This document shows positions 35,819-43,567 of a stretch of DNA of 64,000 nt, one piece after another. Both the position numbers and the translations under genes were made by a program. Location: positions 1 through 64,000 of the forward strand of contig CALVLT010000005.1 of assembly GCA_944340905.1 (NCBI GenBank), read 5' to 3'. A model generated the notes under the pieces. It made no database searches and was not told where the DNA came from. It saw nothing but the letters and a program-made list of their open reading frames with translations. How positions within the stretch are numbered: the stretch's first letter is position 1; the number at the start of each line of letters is the position of its first letter. Origin of the DNA: an uncultured Clostridia bacterium (GTDB taxonomy: Bacteria > Bacillota > Clostridia > Christensenellales > Borkfalkiaceae).

Positions 35819-35836
35819 CGCATCGCTCACAGAACG

Positions 35837-36103
35837 TTACGCGGAAAGAGCGGCAAGTTTCTTCGCCAGTTTCGCCTTCTTGTTGGCGGCATTGTTCTTG
35901 TGCAGAATTCCCTTGCTTGCGGCGGAATCGATCGCCGAAACCGTCTCGGGATAGAGCTTGGCCGCCAGTTCCTTGTCGCCGGCTTCGACGGCCGCAAGGA
36001 ACTTTTTGATGCTCGTCTTGAGCGCGGACTTGATCATCTTGTTCTCTTTCGTCTTCTTCTCGGTAACCAGTACGCGTTTCTTTGCGGATTTGATATTGGG
36101 CAC
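35837..36103 (-). CDS. rpsT: 30S ribosomal protein S20
   Basis: S20 binds 16S rRNA early in small-subunit assembly. The 88 residues are basic and helical ([15 protein letters not shown] and [20 protein letters not shown]), as in all S20 proteins. The start codon is GTG, with AAGGAG eight bases upstream. It is transcribed alone from a TTTACA/TAAAAT promoter and has its own terminator. It is divergent from murI. Confidence 0.97.
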   Translation of the reverse strand: MPNIKSAKKRVLVTEKKTKENKMIKSALKTSIKKFLAAVEAGDKELAAKLYPETVSAIDSAASKGILHKNNAANKKAKLAKKLAALSA

Positions 36104-36132
36104 GATATTACTCCTTCCAAATGGCTTTTGTC

Positions 36133-36162
36133 TTGATAACCTCAGCTATTTTAGCATAAAAT
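36133..36162 (+). promoter_or_regulatory. probable murI promoter
   Basis: TTGATA (36133-36138), 18 bp, TAAAAT (36157-36162). It overlaps the rpsT promoter on the other strand. Confidence 0.5.
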
Positions 36163-36176
36163 AAACCGCTTGTAAA
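36148..36176 (-). promoter_or_regulatory. rpsT promoter
   Basis: On the minus strand TTTACA (36171-36176) and TAAAAT (36148-36153) are 17 bp apart, about 45 bases from the GTG start. Confidence 0.7.
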
Positions 36177-36203
36177 CTGTTTTTTATGGGGAAGTGATAA
36201 AAT

Positions 36204-37052
36204 TTGCAAAAAGTTTACGATGAAAAAGCACTTTTTCCCGCTCCTGCGGCGGGAATGCGGGTGGGGGTGTTCGACAGCGGCGTGGGCGGACTCAACGTGC
36301 TTGCCGCATGCGTGCGCCGCCTGCCGCACTGCCTGTTTTTTTACTTCGGCGACAACCGCCATGCGCCGTACGGCAGCAGAACGCCTGCGCAGATCACGCG
36401 CTTTGTCCGCGCCGCCCTCGGGCGATTTGCCGCGCTCGGCGTGGACGCGGCCGTGCTCGCCTGCAATACGGCGACCGCCGTCTGCGCACAGGCGATGCGC
36501 GCGGAATTTCCCTTCCCCGTCATCGGCATGGAACCCGCCGTCGCGCCTGCCGCCCGTGTCTGCAGCCATGCGCTCGTGCTTGCCACGCCCTGCACGGCGG
36601 GCAGCGCGCGCCTGAAAGCCCTCATCGGACGCTTTCCGCAGTGCCGTTTTACGGTGTGTGCGCTGCCCGGTCTGGCGGGGGCGATCGAGCGTCATTTTGC
36701 TCGCGGAAAAAAGCTGACCCTTTCCGACCACCTGCCGGCCTGCAGCTGCGACGGCGTCGTGCTGGGCTGCACGCACTACGCCTTTTTCGGGCACGAGATA
36801 GGGGATTTCTACCATGCTCCCGTGTTCGACGGCATCGAAGGGACGGCCGAACGCCTCGTTCATGTGCTTGCGGCGCGTCAGGATGCAGCGCATTGTGGGA
36901 CGGTTGACCACCTTCGACCCAATCAAAATCCGAACAAATGTTTTAATAAAAACTATAAAAAACCGGGCAAATCGGGGGTCATCTTCCTCGGGAATGCTAA
37001 AAATTTCAACAAAATGGTCTATAAAACAAACATTTGTTTCACAAAAAAGTAA
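36204..37052 (+). CDS. murI: glutamate racemase
   Basis: MurI makes D-glutamate for peptidoglycan. VGVFDSGVGGL carries the Asp, and the two catalytic cysteines are in LACNTAT and LGCTHYAFF. The start is placed at the TTG at 36204 because GGAAGTGAT, matching eight of nine bases of the 16S-complementary GGAGGTGAT, precedes it by five bases. The ATG at 36255 (MRVGVFDSG) is the alternative and gives the usual family start. The last 45-50 residues (from about HCGTVDHL) are Asn/Lys-rich, AT-rich in codons and unlike the family, as if the original stop was lost. Confidence 0.9.
   Translation: MQKVYDEKALFPAPAAGMRVGVFDSGVGGLNVLAACVRRLPHCLFFYFGDNRHAPYGSRTPAQITRFVRAALGRFAALGVDAAVLACNTATAVCAQAMRAEFPFPVIGMEPAVAPAARVCSHALVLATPCTAGSARLKALIGRFPQCRFTVCALPGLAGAIERHFARGKKLTLSDHLPACSCDGVVLGCTHYAFFGHEIGDFYHAPVFDGIEGTAERLVHVLAARQDAAHCGTVDHLRPNQNPNKCFNKNYKKPGKSGVIFLGNAKNFNKMVYKTNICFTKK
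37024..37039. repeat. small perfect palindrome at the murI 3' end
   Basis: AAACAAA and TTTGTTT around two bases, in an AT-rich stretch. It is not followed by a clear T-run, so its role as a terminator is uncertain. Confidence 0.35.
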
Positions 37053-37078
37053 AAATAATTTTTCTTTTGGGCAAAAAA

Positions 37079-37113
37079 GTAGTCAAAGGTGGTTGACAGT
37101 GGTCACGAGTGGT
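37079..37113 (+). promoter_or_regulatory. MraZ-box array
   Basis: GTGGT occurs at 37089-37093, 37099-37103 and 37109-37113, exactly ten bases apart, with a degenerate GTAGT in phase at 37079-37083. Direct GTGG/TGGG-type repeats with this spacing are the known binding pattern of MraZ. The array overlaps the -35 box, fitting autorepression of the dcw cluster. Confidence 0.8.
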
Positions 37114-37121
37114 GCTATAAT
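37093..37121 (+). promoter_or_regulatory. mraZ (dcw cluster) promoter
   Basis: Consensus TTGACA (37093-37098) and TATAAT (37116-37121) with 17 bp between them, embedded in the MraZ repeats and 41 bases before the mraZ ATG. Confidence 0.88.
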
Positions 37122-37161
37122 ATTGCTTGTAATATAAAAATCGACACACGGAAGCGAGTGC

Positions 37162-37605
37162 ATGAAACTGCTGAGCGGCAAGGTCGTCCATCAGCTGGAC
37201 GCCAAAAACAGAATACGCATTCCCGCGAAGTACAAGAACGCCTTCTCCGAGAAGGAAAAGCTGTACTTTGTCGAATATGCGGACGGCTGCGTCACGGTCA
37301 TGCCCGAATCCGTGCTCGACGAACGGCTCGCCTCCTTTGACGAGGTCAATCCGGGCGATCCCGAGATGATGAATGCCAAGCGCAGGATCATGTGCTCCAT
37401 CGAAGAACTGACGGAGGACCCGCAGGGCAGGGCACAGATCCCGAAGTATTTCCGCGAATATGCGGGGATCGAAAAGGACGTCGTGACCGTCGGCATGGGC
37501 AAGTACATCGAGATCTGGGCGCTCGATCGCTTTGAGTCGAACGTCGGCAGCATGACCATTCAGCAGGCAAACGCCGTGGCGTACAAAAAGCGGACGGAAC
37601 AGTGA
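37162..37605 (+). CDS. mraZ: transcriptional regulator MraZ
   Basis: MraZ is a ring-shaped regulator of two AbrB-like SpoVT domains that represses the dcw cluster. In 147 residues the first domain starts KVVHQLDAKNRIRIPAKYKN and the second EDPQGRAQIPKYFREYAG; each has the family's basic DNA-contacting loop. It is the first gene of the cluster, behind a promoter with periodic MraZ boxes. rsmH follows after one base, and overproduction of MraZ is known in other bacteria to be balanced by RsmH. Confidence 0.95.
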   Translation: MKLLSGKVVHQLDAKNRIRIPAKYKNAFSEKEKLYFVEYADGCVTVMPESVLDERLASFDEVNPGDPEMMNAKRRIMCSIEELTEDPQGRAQIPKYFREYAGIEKDVVTVGMGKYIEIWALDRFESNVGSMTIQQANAVAYKKRTEQ

Positions 37606-37606
37606 G

Positions 37607-38539
37607 ATGAGCGCTTACCATCGTCCGATCATGGTCAATGAAGTGCTCGAAGGGCTGAATATCCGGGCGGGCGGCGTGTACTTTGACGGAACGGCAGGGG
37701 GCGGAGGCCATTCATTCGCCATCCTCGCGGCCGATCCGACGGTGCGGCTGGTTGCCACCGACAAGGACGGCGACGCCATCCGCGAAGTGACGCAGAGGCT
37801 CTCCCCGTTCGAGGGAAGATATAAGCTGTACCGCACGGACTTTCGCGACTACGCACAGGTCCTCGACGATGCGGGCGTGGGACTGCTGGACGGATATCTG
37901 CTCGATCTGGGCATTTCCTCCCATCAGATCGATACCCGCGAGCGCGGATTTGCCTACATGGCAGACGATGCTCCGCTCGACATGCGCATGGACGACAGGG
38001 CGCCGCTGACGGCAAAGACGGTCGTCAACGAATACAGCGAAGAAGAGCTGCTGCGCATCCTGCGCGAATACGGCGAAGAGACGTTTGCCGCCTCCATCGT
38101 GCGCAATCTCGTGCGGGAACGGGCAAAGGGGGAGATCGCAACGTGCGGCGCGCTGCGCGCCGTCGTGGAAGAGAGCGTCCCCGCCAAATACCGCTACAAC
38201 GCGTGTGCGCGCAAGACCTTTCAGGCCATCCGCATCGAAGTCAACGGCGAACTTGACGGGCTGAAGGAGTGCGTGGAGGGGCTGACGCGCCGGCTCAAAC
38301 CGGGCGGAAGGGCATGCATCCTCACCTTCCACTCGCTGGAGGACAGGATCGTCAAGAGTGTGTTCCGTTCGATGAGCGAGGGCTGCACCTGTCCGAAGAG
38401 CTTTCCCGTCTGTGTGTGCGGGAAGAAACAGGAGATAGAACTCATCACCAAAAAGCCGCTCACGGCGGGCGAAGAAGAACGAAGGGAAAACCCGAGAAGT
38501 ACGAGTGCAAAGCTGCGGATCGCAAAAAAGACCGAATGA
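37607..38539 (+). CDS. rsmH: 16S rRNA (cytosine1402-N4)-methyltransferase
   Basis: RsmH methylates C1402 in the ribosomal P site. The 310-residue protein has YHRPIMVNEVLEGL at the start, the SAM loop FDGTAGGGGHS, the LLDLGISSHQIDTRERGFAY motif and the C-terminal HSLEDRIVK. It lies one base after mraZ, the standard order. Nothing unusual is seen. Confidence 0.96.
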   Translation: MSAYHRPIMVNEVLEGLNIRAGGVYFDGTAGGGGHSFAILAADPTVRLVATDKDGDAIREVTQRLSPFEGRYKLYRTDFRDYAQVLDDAGVGLLDGYLLDLGISSHQIDTRERGFAYMADDAPLDMRMDDRAPLTAKTVVNEYSEEELLRILREYGEETFAASIVRNLVRERAKGEIATCGALRAVVEESVPAKYRYNACARKTFQAIRIEVNGELDGLKECVEGLTRRLKPGGRACILTFHSLEDRIVKSVFRSMSEGCTCPKSFPVCVCGKKQEIELITKKPLTAGEEERRENPRSTSAKLRIAKKTE

Positions 38540-38578
38540 ACGGGCGATCGCGCGAATACAATGATAAGGAGAACGATC

Positions 38579-39394
38579 ATGGCAAATACGGCGACCATTC
38601 CGGAAGATACCGTCACCCGGCGCGATGAGCGCCGCCTTACGGCTGAGCAGGCGCACGCACAGCAGATCCCCGAAAATTACCGTAAGCTCCTTCTCGACAA
38701 CAGCGAGGACTGGGCGGCAGGGGAGACTCGCTTCGAAGTGCGTCCTTCCGCGGCGCCCGTCATGACGGCGACGCTGGAGCGCGCTCCCGCCATGCCCGCG
38801 CATGAATCGGTCGCGCCCGCTCCGCAGCAGGACGCGCATTCCGCCAATGCGGCGCAGCGCATTGCCGATTACGTGGCATATGCGCCCGCAAAGAACAAGC
38901 CCCGTCTCTTTGAAGGTCTGATCTATAAGGACGGCGAGCTGATCGACCTGAACGCACCCGCCGCGGCCGCTCCTGCGGTTGCTGCGCCCGCTCCCGCGCA
39001 GATGCCCGAGATGCCCGCAGCGCCCGCCGCGCCTGTTGCAGCGCCCTCGGAGGAGGACGCCCTTCCCACCCGCCGTACGATGGAGACGCTCCGCCGCGGC
39101 GTGGAGATGACGGAAGAGGGCGTGCAGACGGGCACGGGATTGCTCTCCTCGCTCTCTTTAAAGACCAAGTTCATCCTGTGCGCCATTGCGGCGGCGGTCG
39201 TGCTCATCATCGCGCTCATCTGCGTGAATACGGGCATTTTAAGCTCGGCGAACGCCGACATCGTGGTCAAGGAGGCGCAGCTCAGAGACCTGCAGACGCA
39301 GTACGCGCAGATGCAGGAGGAGCTGGACTACCTGCAGTCCCCCGAATACATCGATGCATGGGCGCAGGAGAACGGAATGGTGAGGGGCGAATAA
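38579..39394 (+). CDS. ftsL: FtsL/DivIC-like septum protein with long cytoplasmic region
   Basis: The protein occupies the ftsL position between rsmH and ftsI. Of its 271 residues, about the first 190 are cytoplasmic and rich in Ala and Pro (APAPAQMPEMPAAPAAP). A single membrane helix follows (about 201-221, ILCAIAAAVVLIIALICV), then a short extracytoplasmic coiled coil (EAQLRDLQTQYAQMQEELDYL), the part that pairs with DivIC and FtsQ. Usual FtsL proteins are near 120 residues, so the Pro/Ala extension is an addition. The ATG at 38579 has AAGGAG at six bases. Sequence identity of FtsL is always low, so the name rests on layout and place. Confidence 0.75.
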   Translation: MANTATIPEDTVTRRDERRLTAEQAHAQQIPENYRKLLLDNSEDWAAGETRFEVRPSAAPVMTATLERAPAMPAHESVAPAPQQDAHSANAAQRIADYVAYAPAKNKPRLFEGLIYKDGELIDLNAPAAAAPAVAAPAPAQMPEMPAAPAAPVAAPSEEDALPTRRTMETLRRGVEMTEEGVQTGTGLLSSLSLKTKFILCAIAAAVVLIIALICVNTGILSSANADIVVKEAQLRDLQTQYAQMQEELDYLQSPEYIDAWAQENGMVRGE

Positions 39395-39409
39395 CGTCTC
39401 CCGGAGGAA

Positions 39410-41158
39410 TTGCATATCAAACAGCGGGACTATTCTCTGTCTGTTCTACGAAAGAGGTTATTTGCCGTCATTGCGGCGATAGCCTTTCTTTTTTGCATTT
39501 TTTTGGCGCGGTTCTTCTATATCCAGGTCATCTGGGAGGACGATCTGAACGCCCGCGCGATCGACCAGTGGACGCGCGAGATCCCCGTCTCGGCGACGCG
39601 CGGCAACATTTACGACGCGAACGGGGAACTGCTCGCGGGCAATACGGCTGCCTACAGCGTCTATGCGCGCGCCAATGCCGTGACGGACGTGCAGGGGAGC
39701 GCAGCGCTGCTCGCCGATGCACTCGCACTTTCCTACGACGAGGTGCTCGGAAAACTCACGGACGGCAGCCGTTCGGAGATCGTCCTCGTGCGGCGCGCGG
39801 AAAAGTCTGCCGTGGAGCGCATCGAGGGCGCCGACCTTGCGGGCGTCTACTATGCGCGCGACGACATCCGCTTTTATCCGCACGGTGCGCTGGCGTGCCA
39901 GGTGCTCGGGTTCACTTCCTATGACGGCGCAGGTTCCACGGGGCTGGAGCAGTATTATAACGACTATCTGGCGGGCGAACGGGGGGAAATTCTGTTTGAG
40001 ACCGACCTTGTCGGCGTCGATCTGGAGGGCGCGACGGCGGCGTATATCCCCGGAACGGACGGGCTGGATATCCGTCTGACGCTCGATTTCCGCATCCAGG
40101 CGCTTGCGGAGGAGGTGATAGGCAGAGCGCTTGCGCTCTACAGCGCGAAAGCGGCGCGCGCCATCGTGCTCGACGTGACGGATTTTTCCGTGCTTGCGAT
40201 GGTCAATCTGCCCTCCTACGACCTCAACGACATCCCGCGCGACGACCTGACGGCGCTCAACACCCTCTCGCGCAACGCGCTCGTGAGCGACGTGTATGAA
40301 CCGGGGTCCACCTTCAAGATCATCACTGCCGCGGCCGACATCGAGGAGTATCTGCAGGGCAATCCCGACGCATATGCCGTCAACCGCGTGTTTTCCTCCG
40401 CGCGCACCCGCACGGTGGACGGCACGACCATCCGCTGCTGGAGCGACCACGCCAACGGAAAGCACTCCAATCAGACGCTTGCCGAGGCGCTCAACAACAG
40501 CTGCAATCCCTGCTTTGTGGACATTGCGCTCTCCCTCGGCAAGGAGACTTTCTATGATTATCTCGCCGCGTTCCGCTTCGGCAGGGCAACGGGGCTGGAC
40601 TTTTCAGGGGAGGCGATCGGCATGCTGCTGCCCGAGAGCACGCTGCGCGACTGCGATTTTGCGCGCATCGGGTTCGGGCAGACCATCGCCGTCACTCCCC
40701 TGCAGCTCGCATGCGCGAGTGCGGCGGCCGTCAACGGCGGCTACTACTATGCGCCCCGTCTGGTGGAGGCGATCTGTACGAAGGACGGCGCGGTCGTCGA
40801 GCGCACGCAGCCCGCGCTCATCGGACGGACGGTGAGCGAGGAGGCCTCGCGCATCCTCTCCTCCATGCTGGAGGGGGTCGTGCGGGACGGCAGCGGAAAA
40901 AAGGCGTACATCGAGGGCTACCGCGTCGCCGGCAAGACGGGCACGGCGCAAAAGTACGAGAACGGGCACATTGCACAGGGGAAATACGTCTCCTCGTTCG
41001 TGGGATATTTCCCCGCCGACGAACCCAGGTATCTCACCCTCGTGATCGTGGACGAACCGCAGGGCGCCTACTACGGCAGCACCGTGGCGGCTCCCTGCGC
41101 AAAGGAAATATTTGAGGGCATCATCGATCTGTTCGCGCTGCCCCCGTCGGAGGTGTAA
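39410..41158 (+). CDS. ftsI: septal transpeptidase FtsI/SpoVD (class B penicillin-binding protein)
   Basis: The enzyme cross-links septal peptidoglycan. Its 582 residues comprise an N-terminal anchor (about 20-38), the PBP dimer region (SATRGNIYDANGELLA) and the transpeptidase domain with EPGSTFKI, NNSCNP and AGKTGTAQ. There is no PASTA domain. The start codon is unclear: GGAGG (39403-39407) is only two bases before the TTG at 39410, and no ATG, GTG or TTG stands at a proper distance; the next in-frame codon at eight bases is ATC (39416). murE follows directly. The protein may be the vegetative FtsI or the SpoVD form. Confidence 0.92.
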   Translation: MHIKQRDYSLSVLRKRLFAVIAAIAFLFCIFLARFFYIQVIWEDDLNARAIDQWTREIPVSATRGNIYDANGELLAGNTAAYSVYARANAVTDVQGSAALLADALALSYDEVLGKLTDGSRSEIVLVRRAEKSAVERIEGADLAGVYYARDDIRFYPHGALACQVLGFTSYDGAGSTGLEQYYNDYLAGERGEILFETDLVGVDLEGATAAYIPGTDGLDIRLTLDFRIQALAEEVIGRALALYSAKAARAIVLDVTDFSVLAMVNLPSYDLNDIPRDDLTALNTLSRNALVSDVYEPGSTFKIITAAADIEEYLQGNPDAYAVNRVFSSARTRTVDGTTIRCWSDHANGKHSNQTLAEALNNSCNPCFVDIALSLGKETFYDYLAAFRFGRATGLDFSGEAIGMLLPESTLRDCDFARIGFGQTIAVTPLQLACASAAAVNGGYYYAPRLVEAICTKDGAVVERTQPALIGRTVSEEASRILSSMLEGVVRDGSGKKAYIEGYRVAGKTGTAQKYENGHIAQGKYVSSFVGYFPADEPRYLTLVIVDEPQGAYYGSTVAAPCAKEIFEGIIDLFALPPSEV

Positions 41159-42592
41159 ATGAAACTTTCCCAACTTGCCTTAGACCTTCCGCAGGCGGAG
41201 CTGACGCAGGACGCGCAGATCGGCGGGCTGTGCACGGACAGCCGCGTCGCGGGGGCGGGCGACCTCTTCTTCTGTTTTTGCGGGACAAGGACGGACGCAC
41301 ACGACTGTGCGGCGGAAGCCGTCGGGCGGGGCGCGGCGGCCGTCGTATGCGAACATGCACTGGCGCTGCCCTGCGCGCAGCTCATCGTGCCGGACGGGCG
41401 GGAGGCGATGGCGCGCATCGCGGCGGCATATTTCGGCCATCCCGAGCGCTGCATGAAGATGGTGGGGGTGACGGGCACAAACGGCAAGACGACCACCGCC
41501 GCCATGACTGCGGAGATCCTGCGCGAGGCGGGGATTGCGGCGGGGCTGATCGGAACGCTGGGCGCGGAGTACGGCGGCGTGCACGTTCCGCCCTCGCTGA
41601 CGACGCCCGACCCCGTCTGCCTGTTCTCCCTTCTGCGCGACATGGCGAATGCGGGCATGCGGGCAGCGGTCATGGAGGTCTCCGCGCATGCGCTCGCCCT
41701 GAAGAAGGAGGCGCCCGTCTTTTACGACGTTGCCGTATTCACCAACCTGACGCGCGATCATCTGGACTTTTTTGGGGATATGGAGCGCTACGCCGCCGCA
41801 AAAAAGGCGCTCTTCCGGCGGGAGCGGTGCGCGTTTGCCGTGCTCAATGCGGACGATATGTTTTCGCGCGAGCTGGAACAGCAGGGCGTGCCATACGTCA
41901 CATACGGGCTGGAGACGCCCGCGGACGCCTTCGCCGTCGTGGAGAGCGACACGCTGCGCGCGCTCAAAGCCGTGCTCAACCTGCAGGACGAACTGTGTGA
42001 GGCGGAGATCGGCATGACGGGGCGGCACAATCTGTCCAATGCGCTGGCGGCGGCATGTGCGGCAAAGCGGCTGGGGGCGGGAGCGGACGCGATCGCGCGC
42101 GGGCTGAAGAAAACGCGCGTGGAGGGGCGGCTCGAGTGGACGGCGCACGTGAACGGCGGCGACGTGTTCGTGGATTTTGCGCACACGCCGGACGGGCTGG
42201 AAAAATCGCTCGGGGCGCTCAGGGAGCACTGCGCGGGCAGGCTCATCGTGCTCTTCGGCTGCGGCGGGAACCGCGATGCGGGCAAGCGAAAAACGATGGG
42301 GGAGGCCGCCGCCCGCTGTGCGGATTTCACCGTTCTGACGTCGGACAATCCGCGCTATGAGGACCCCTATGCCATCATTTCCGACATCGAGGCGGGCATT
42401 CGTCCGCTCACCTGCGAATATGCGGTCATCGAGGAGCGCGAGAAGGCCATCCGCTGCGCGCTCGGCATGCTCTCGGAGGGGGACGTTCTGCTCGTGGCGG
42501 GCAAGGGTGCGGAAAAATATCAGGAGATCATGGGTATCAAATACGACTACGATGACAAAGATGTGATCAGAGAACTTATCGGGAAGTCCTGA
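41159..42592 (+). CDS. murE: UDP-MurNAc-L-Ala-D-Glu: meso-diaminopimelate ligase
   Basis: MurE adds the third amino acid of the peptidoglycan stem. In 477 residues it has the ATP loop GVTGTNGKTTTAAM, the substrate region MEVSAHALAL and the motif SDNPRYEDP. Arg in DNPR is the established mark for meso-diaminopimelate rather than lysine as substrate, so this organism should need diaminopimelate. It starts immediately after the ftsI stop. murF, usually next, is absent and mraY follows after two bases. Confidence 0.95.
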   Translation: MKLSQLALDLPQAELTQDAQIGGLCTDSRVAGAGDLFFCFCGTRTDAHDCAAEAVGRGAAAVVCEHALALPCAQLIVPDGREAMARIAAAYFGHPERCMKMVGVTGTNGKTTTAAMTAEILREAGIAAGLIGTLGAEYGGVHVPPSLTTPDPVCLFSLLRDMANAGMRAAVMEVSAHALALKKEAPVFYDVAVFTNLTRDHLDFFGDMERYAAAKKALFRRERCAFAVLNADDMFSRELEQQGVPYVTYGLETPADAFAVVESDTLRALKAVLNLQDELCEAEIGMTGRHNLSNALAAACAAKRLGAGADAIARGLKKTRVEGRLEWTAHVNGGDVFVDFAHTPDGLEKSLGALREHCAGRLIVLFGCGGNRDAGKRKTMGEAAARCADFTVLTSDNPRYEDPYAIISDIEAGIRPLTCEYAVIEEREKAIRCALGMLSEGDVLLVAGKGAEKYQEIMGIKYDYDDKDVIRELIGKS

Positions 42593-42594
42593 TC

Positions 42595-43542
42595 ATGCGA
42601 ACATATCTGTATGCCGCTCTGCTTGCCTTTGCCCTGTCTGCGCTGCTCTGTTATCTGGCGATCCCGCTCTTACGGCGCATGGGCGGGCAGCACATCCTTG
42701 TCTACGTCAGGGAACATGAACAGAAGGAGGGCACGCCCACGATGGGCGGGTTGGCGTTTATTCTGGCTGCGTGCGCCGCCGCGCTCCTGTGTGTGCGCGG
42801 GGCGGACAAGCCGTTCTGGGTGACGCTCGCCGTCGGGCTGGGCTATCTCGTCGTCGGATTTCTCGACGATCTGCTCAAAAAGCGGCGGGGCAGCAACCTC
42901 GGCTTGCGCGCCTATCAGAAGGTGCTCTTTCAGCTCGGGGTCGCCGTCATCGCCTCCGTGTACTGCTGCCTGGAGGGGATGACCGTCCTGCGCATCCCCT
43001 ATACGCAGCTCTCCTTCGATATCGGCTGGTGGATGCTGCCGCTCGGCATCTTCGTCTTTGTCGCCACGGTGAACAGCGTCAATCTGACGGACGGGCTGGA
43101 CGGGCTTGCGGGCGGGGTGAGCGCCGTCTTTTTTCTTGTGCTCTCGCTGCTGCTCGCCGCGCAGGGGGCGGACGGGGCGCTCTCCCTGCTGTGCTGCTCT
43201 CTCACGGGGGCGCTCGCCGCGTACCTCATGTTCAATACGAGCAGGGCATCCGTCTTTATGGGGGACACCGGCTCGCTCTCGCTGGGCGGTTTTGCCGCCT
43301 CGGCGGCGCTCTTTTCGGGGAACGCGCTCGTCATCCCCATTCTCGGGCTGATGTTTGTCCTTTCAAGCATATCTGTCATCCTTCAGGTCATATATTACAA
43401 AAAAACGGGCAGACGGATCTTCCTGATGGCGCCCATGCACCATCACTTTCAGAAAAAGGGGTATTCCGAGGCGAAAATTTCCTACGTCTATGCGCTGACG
43501 ACGGCGCTCCTCGGCGTCACTCTCTTCCTTCCGTTCGCCTGA
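42595..43542 (+). CDS. mraY: phospho-MurNAc-pentapeptide transferase
   Basis: MraY makes lipid I from UDP-MurNAc-pentapeptide and undecaprenyl phosphate. It has 315 residues with about ten helices. The cytoplasmic catalytic motifs are VGFLDDLLKKRR, VNLTDGLDGLAGG and the histidine cluster APMHHHFQKKG. Position between murE and murD fits, minus murF. The short length is within range. Confidence 0.95.
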   Translation: MRTYLYAALLAFALSALLCYLAIPLLRRMGGQHILVYVREHEQKEGTPTMGGLAFILAACAAALLCVRGADKPFWVTLAVGLGYLVVGFLDDLLKKRRGSNLGLRAYQKVLFQLGVAVIASVYCCLEGMTVLRIPYTQLSFDIGWWMLPLGIFVFVATVNSVNLTDGLDGLAGGVSAVFFLVLSLLLAAQGADGALSLLCCSLTGALAAYLMFNTSRASVFMGDTGSLSLGGFAASAALFSGNALVIPILGLMFVLSSISVILQVIYYKKTGRRIFLMAPMHHHFQKKGYSEAKISYVYALTTALLGVTLFLPFA

Positions 43543-43567
43543 CCCCGCAAGGGGAGAAGGAGGCAGT

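Larger units (their letters stand above)
35448..35836. other. 389-base intergenic region between the pot regulator and rpsT
   Basis: No gene is supported here. From left to right it holds ATTAAAC/GTTTAAT operator-like repeats, the pot operon promoter (35552-35580), a minus-strand terminator (35631-35651), a GC-rich stretch with several hairpins (about 35652-35788) and the rpsT terminator. A 61-codon minus-strand frame (35577-35762) crosses the promoter and has no ribosome site. Confidence 0.7.
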
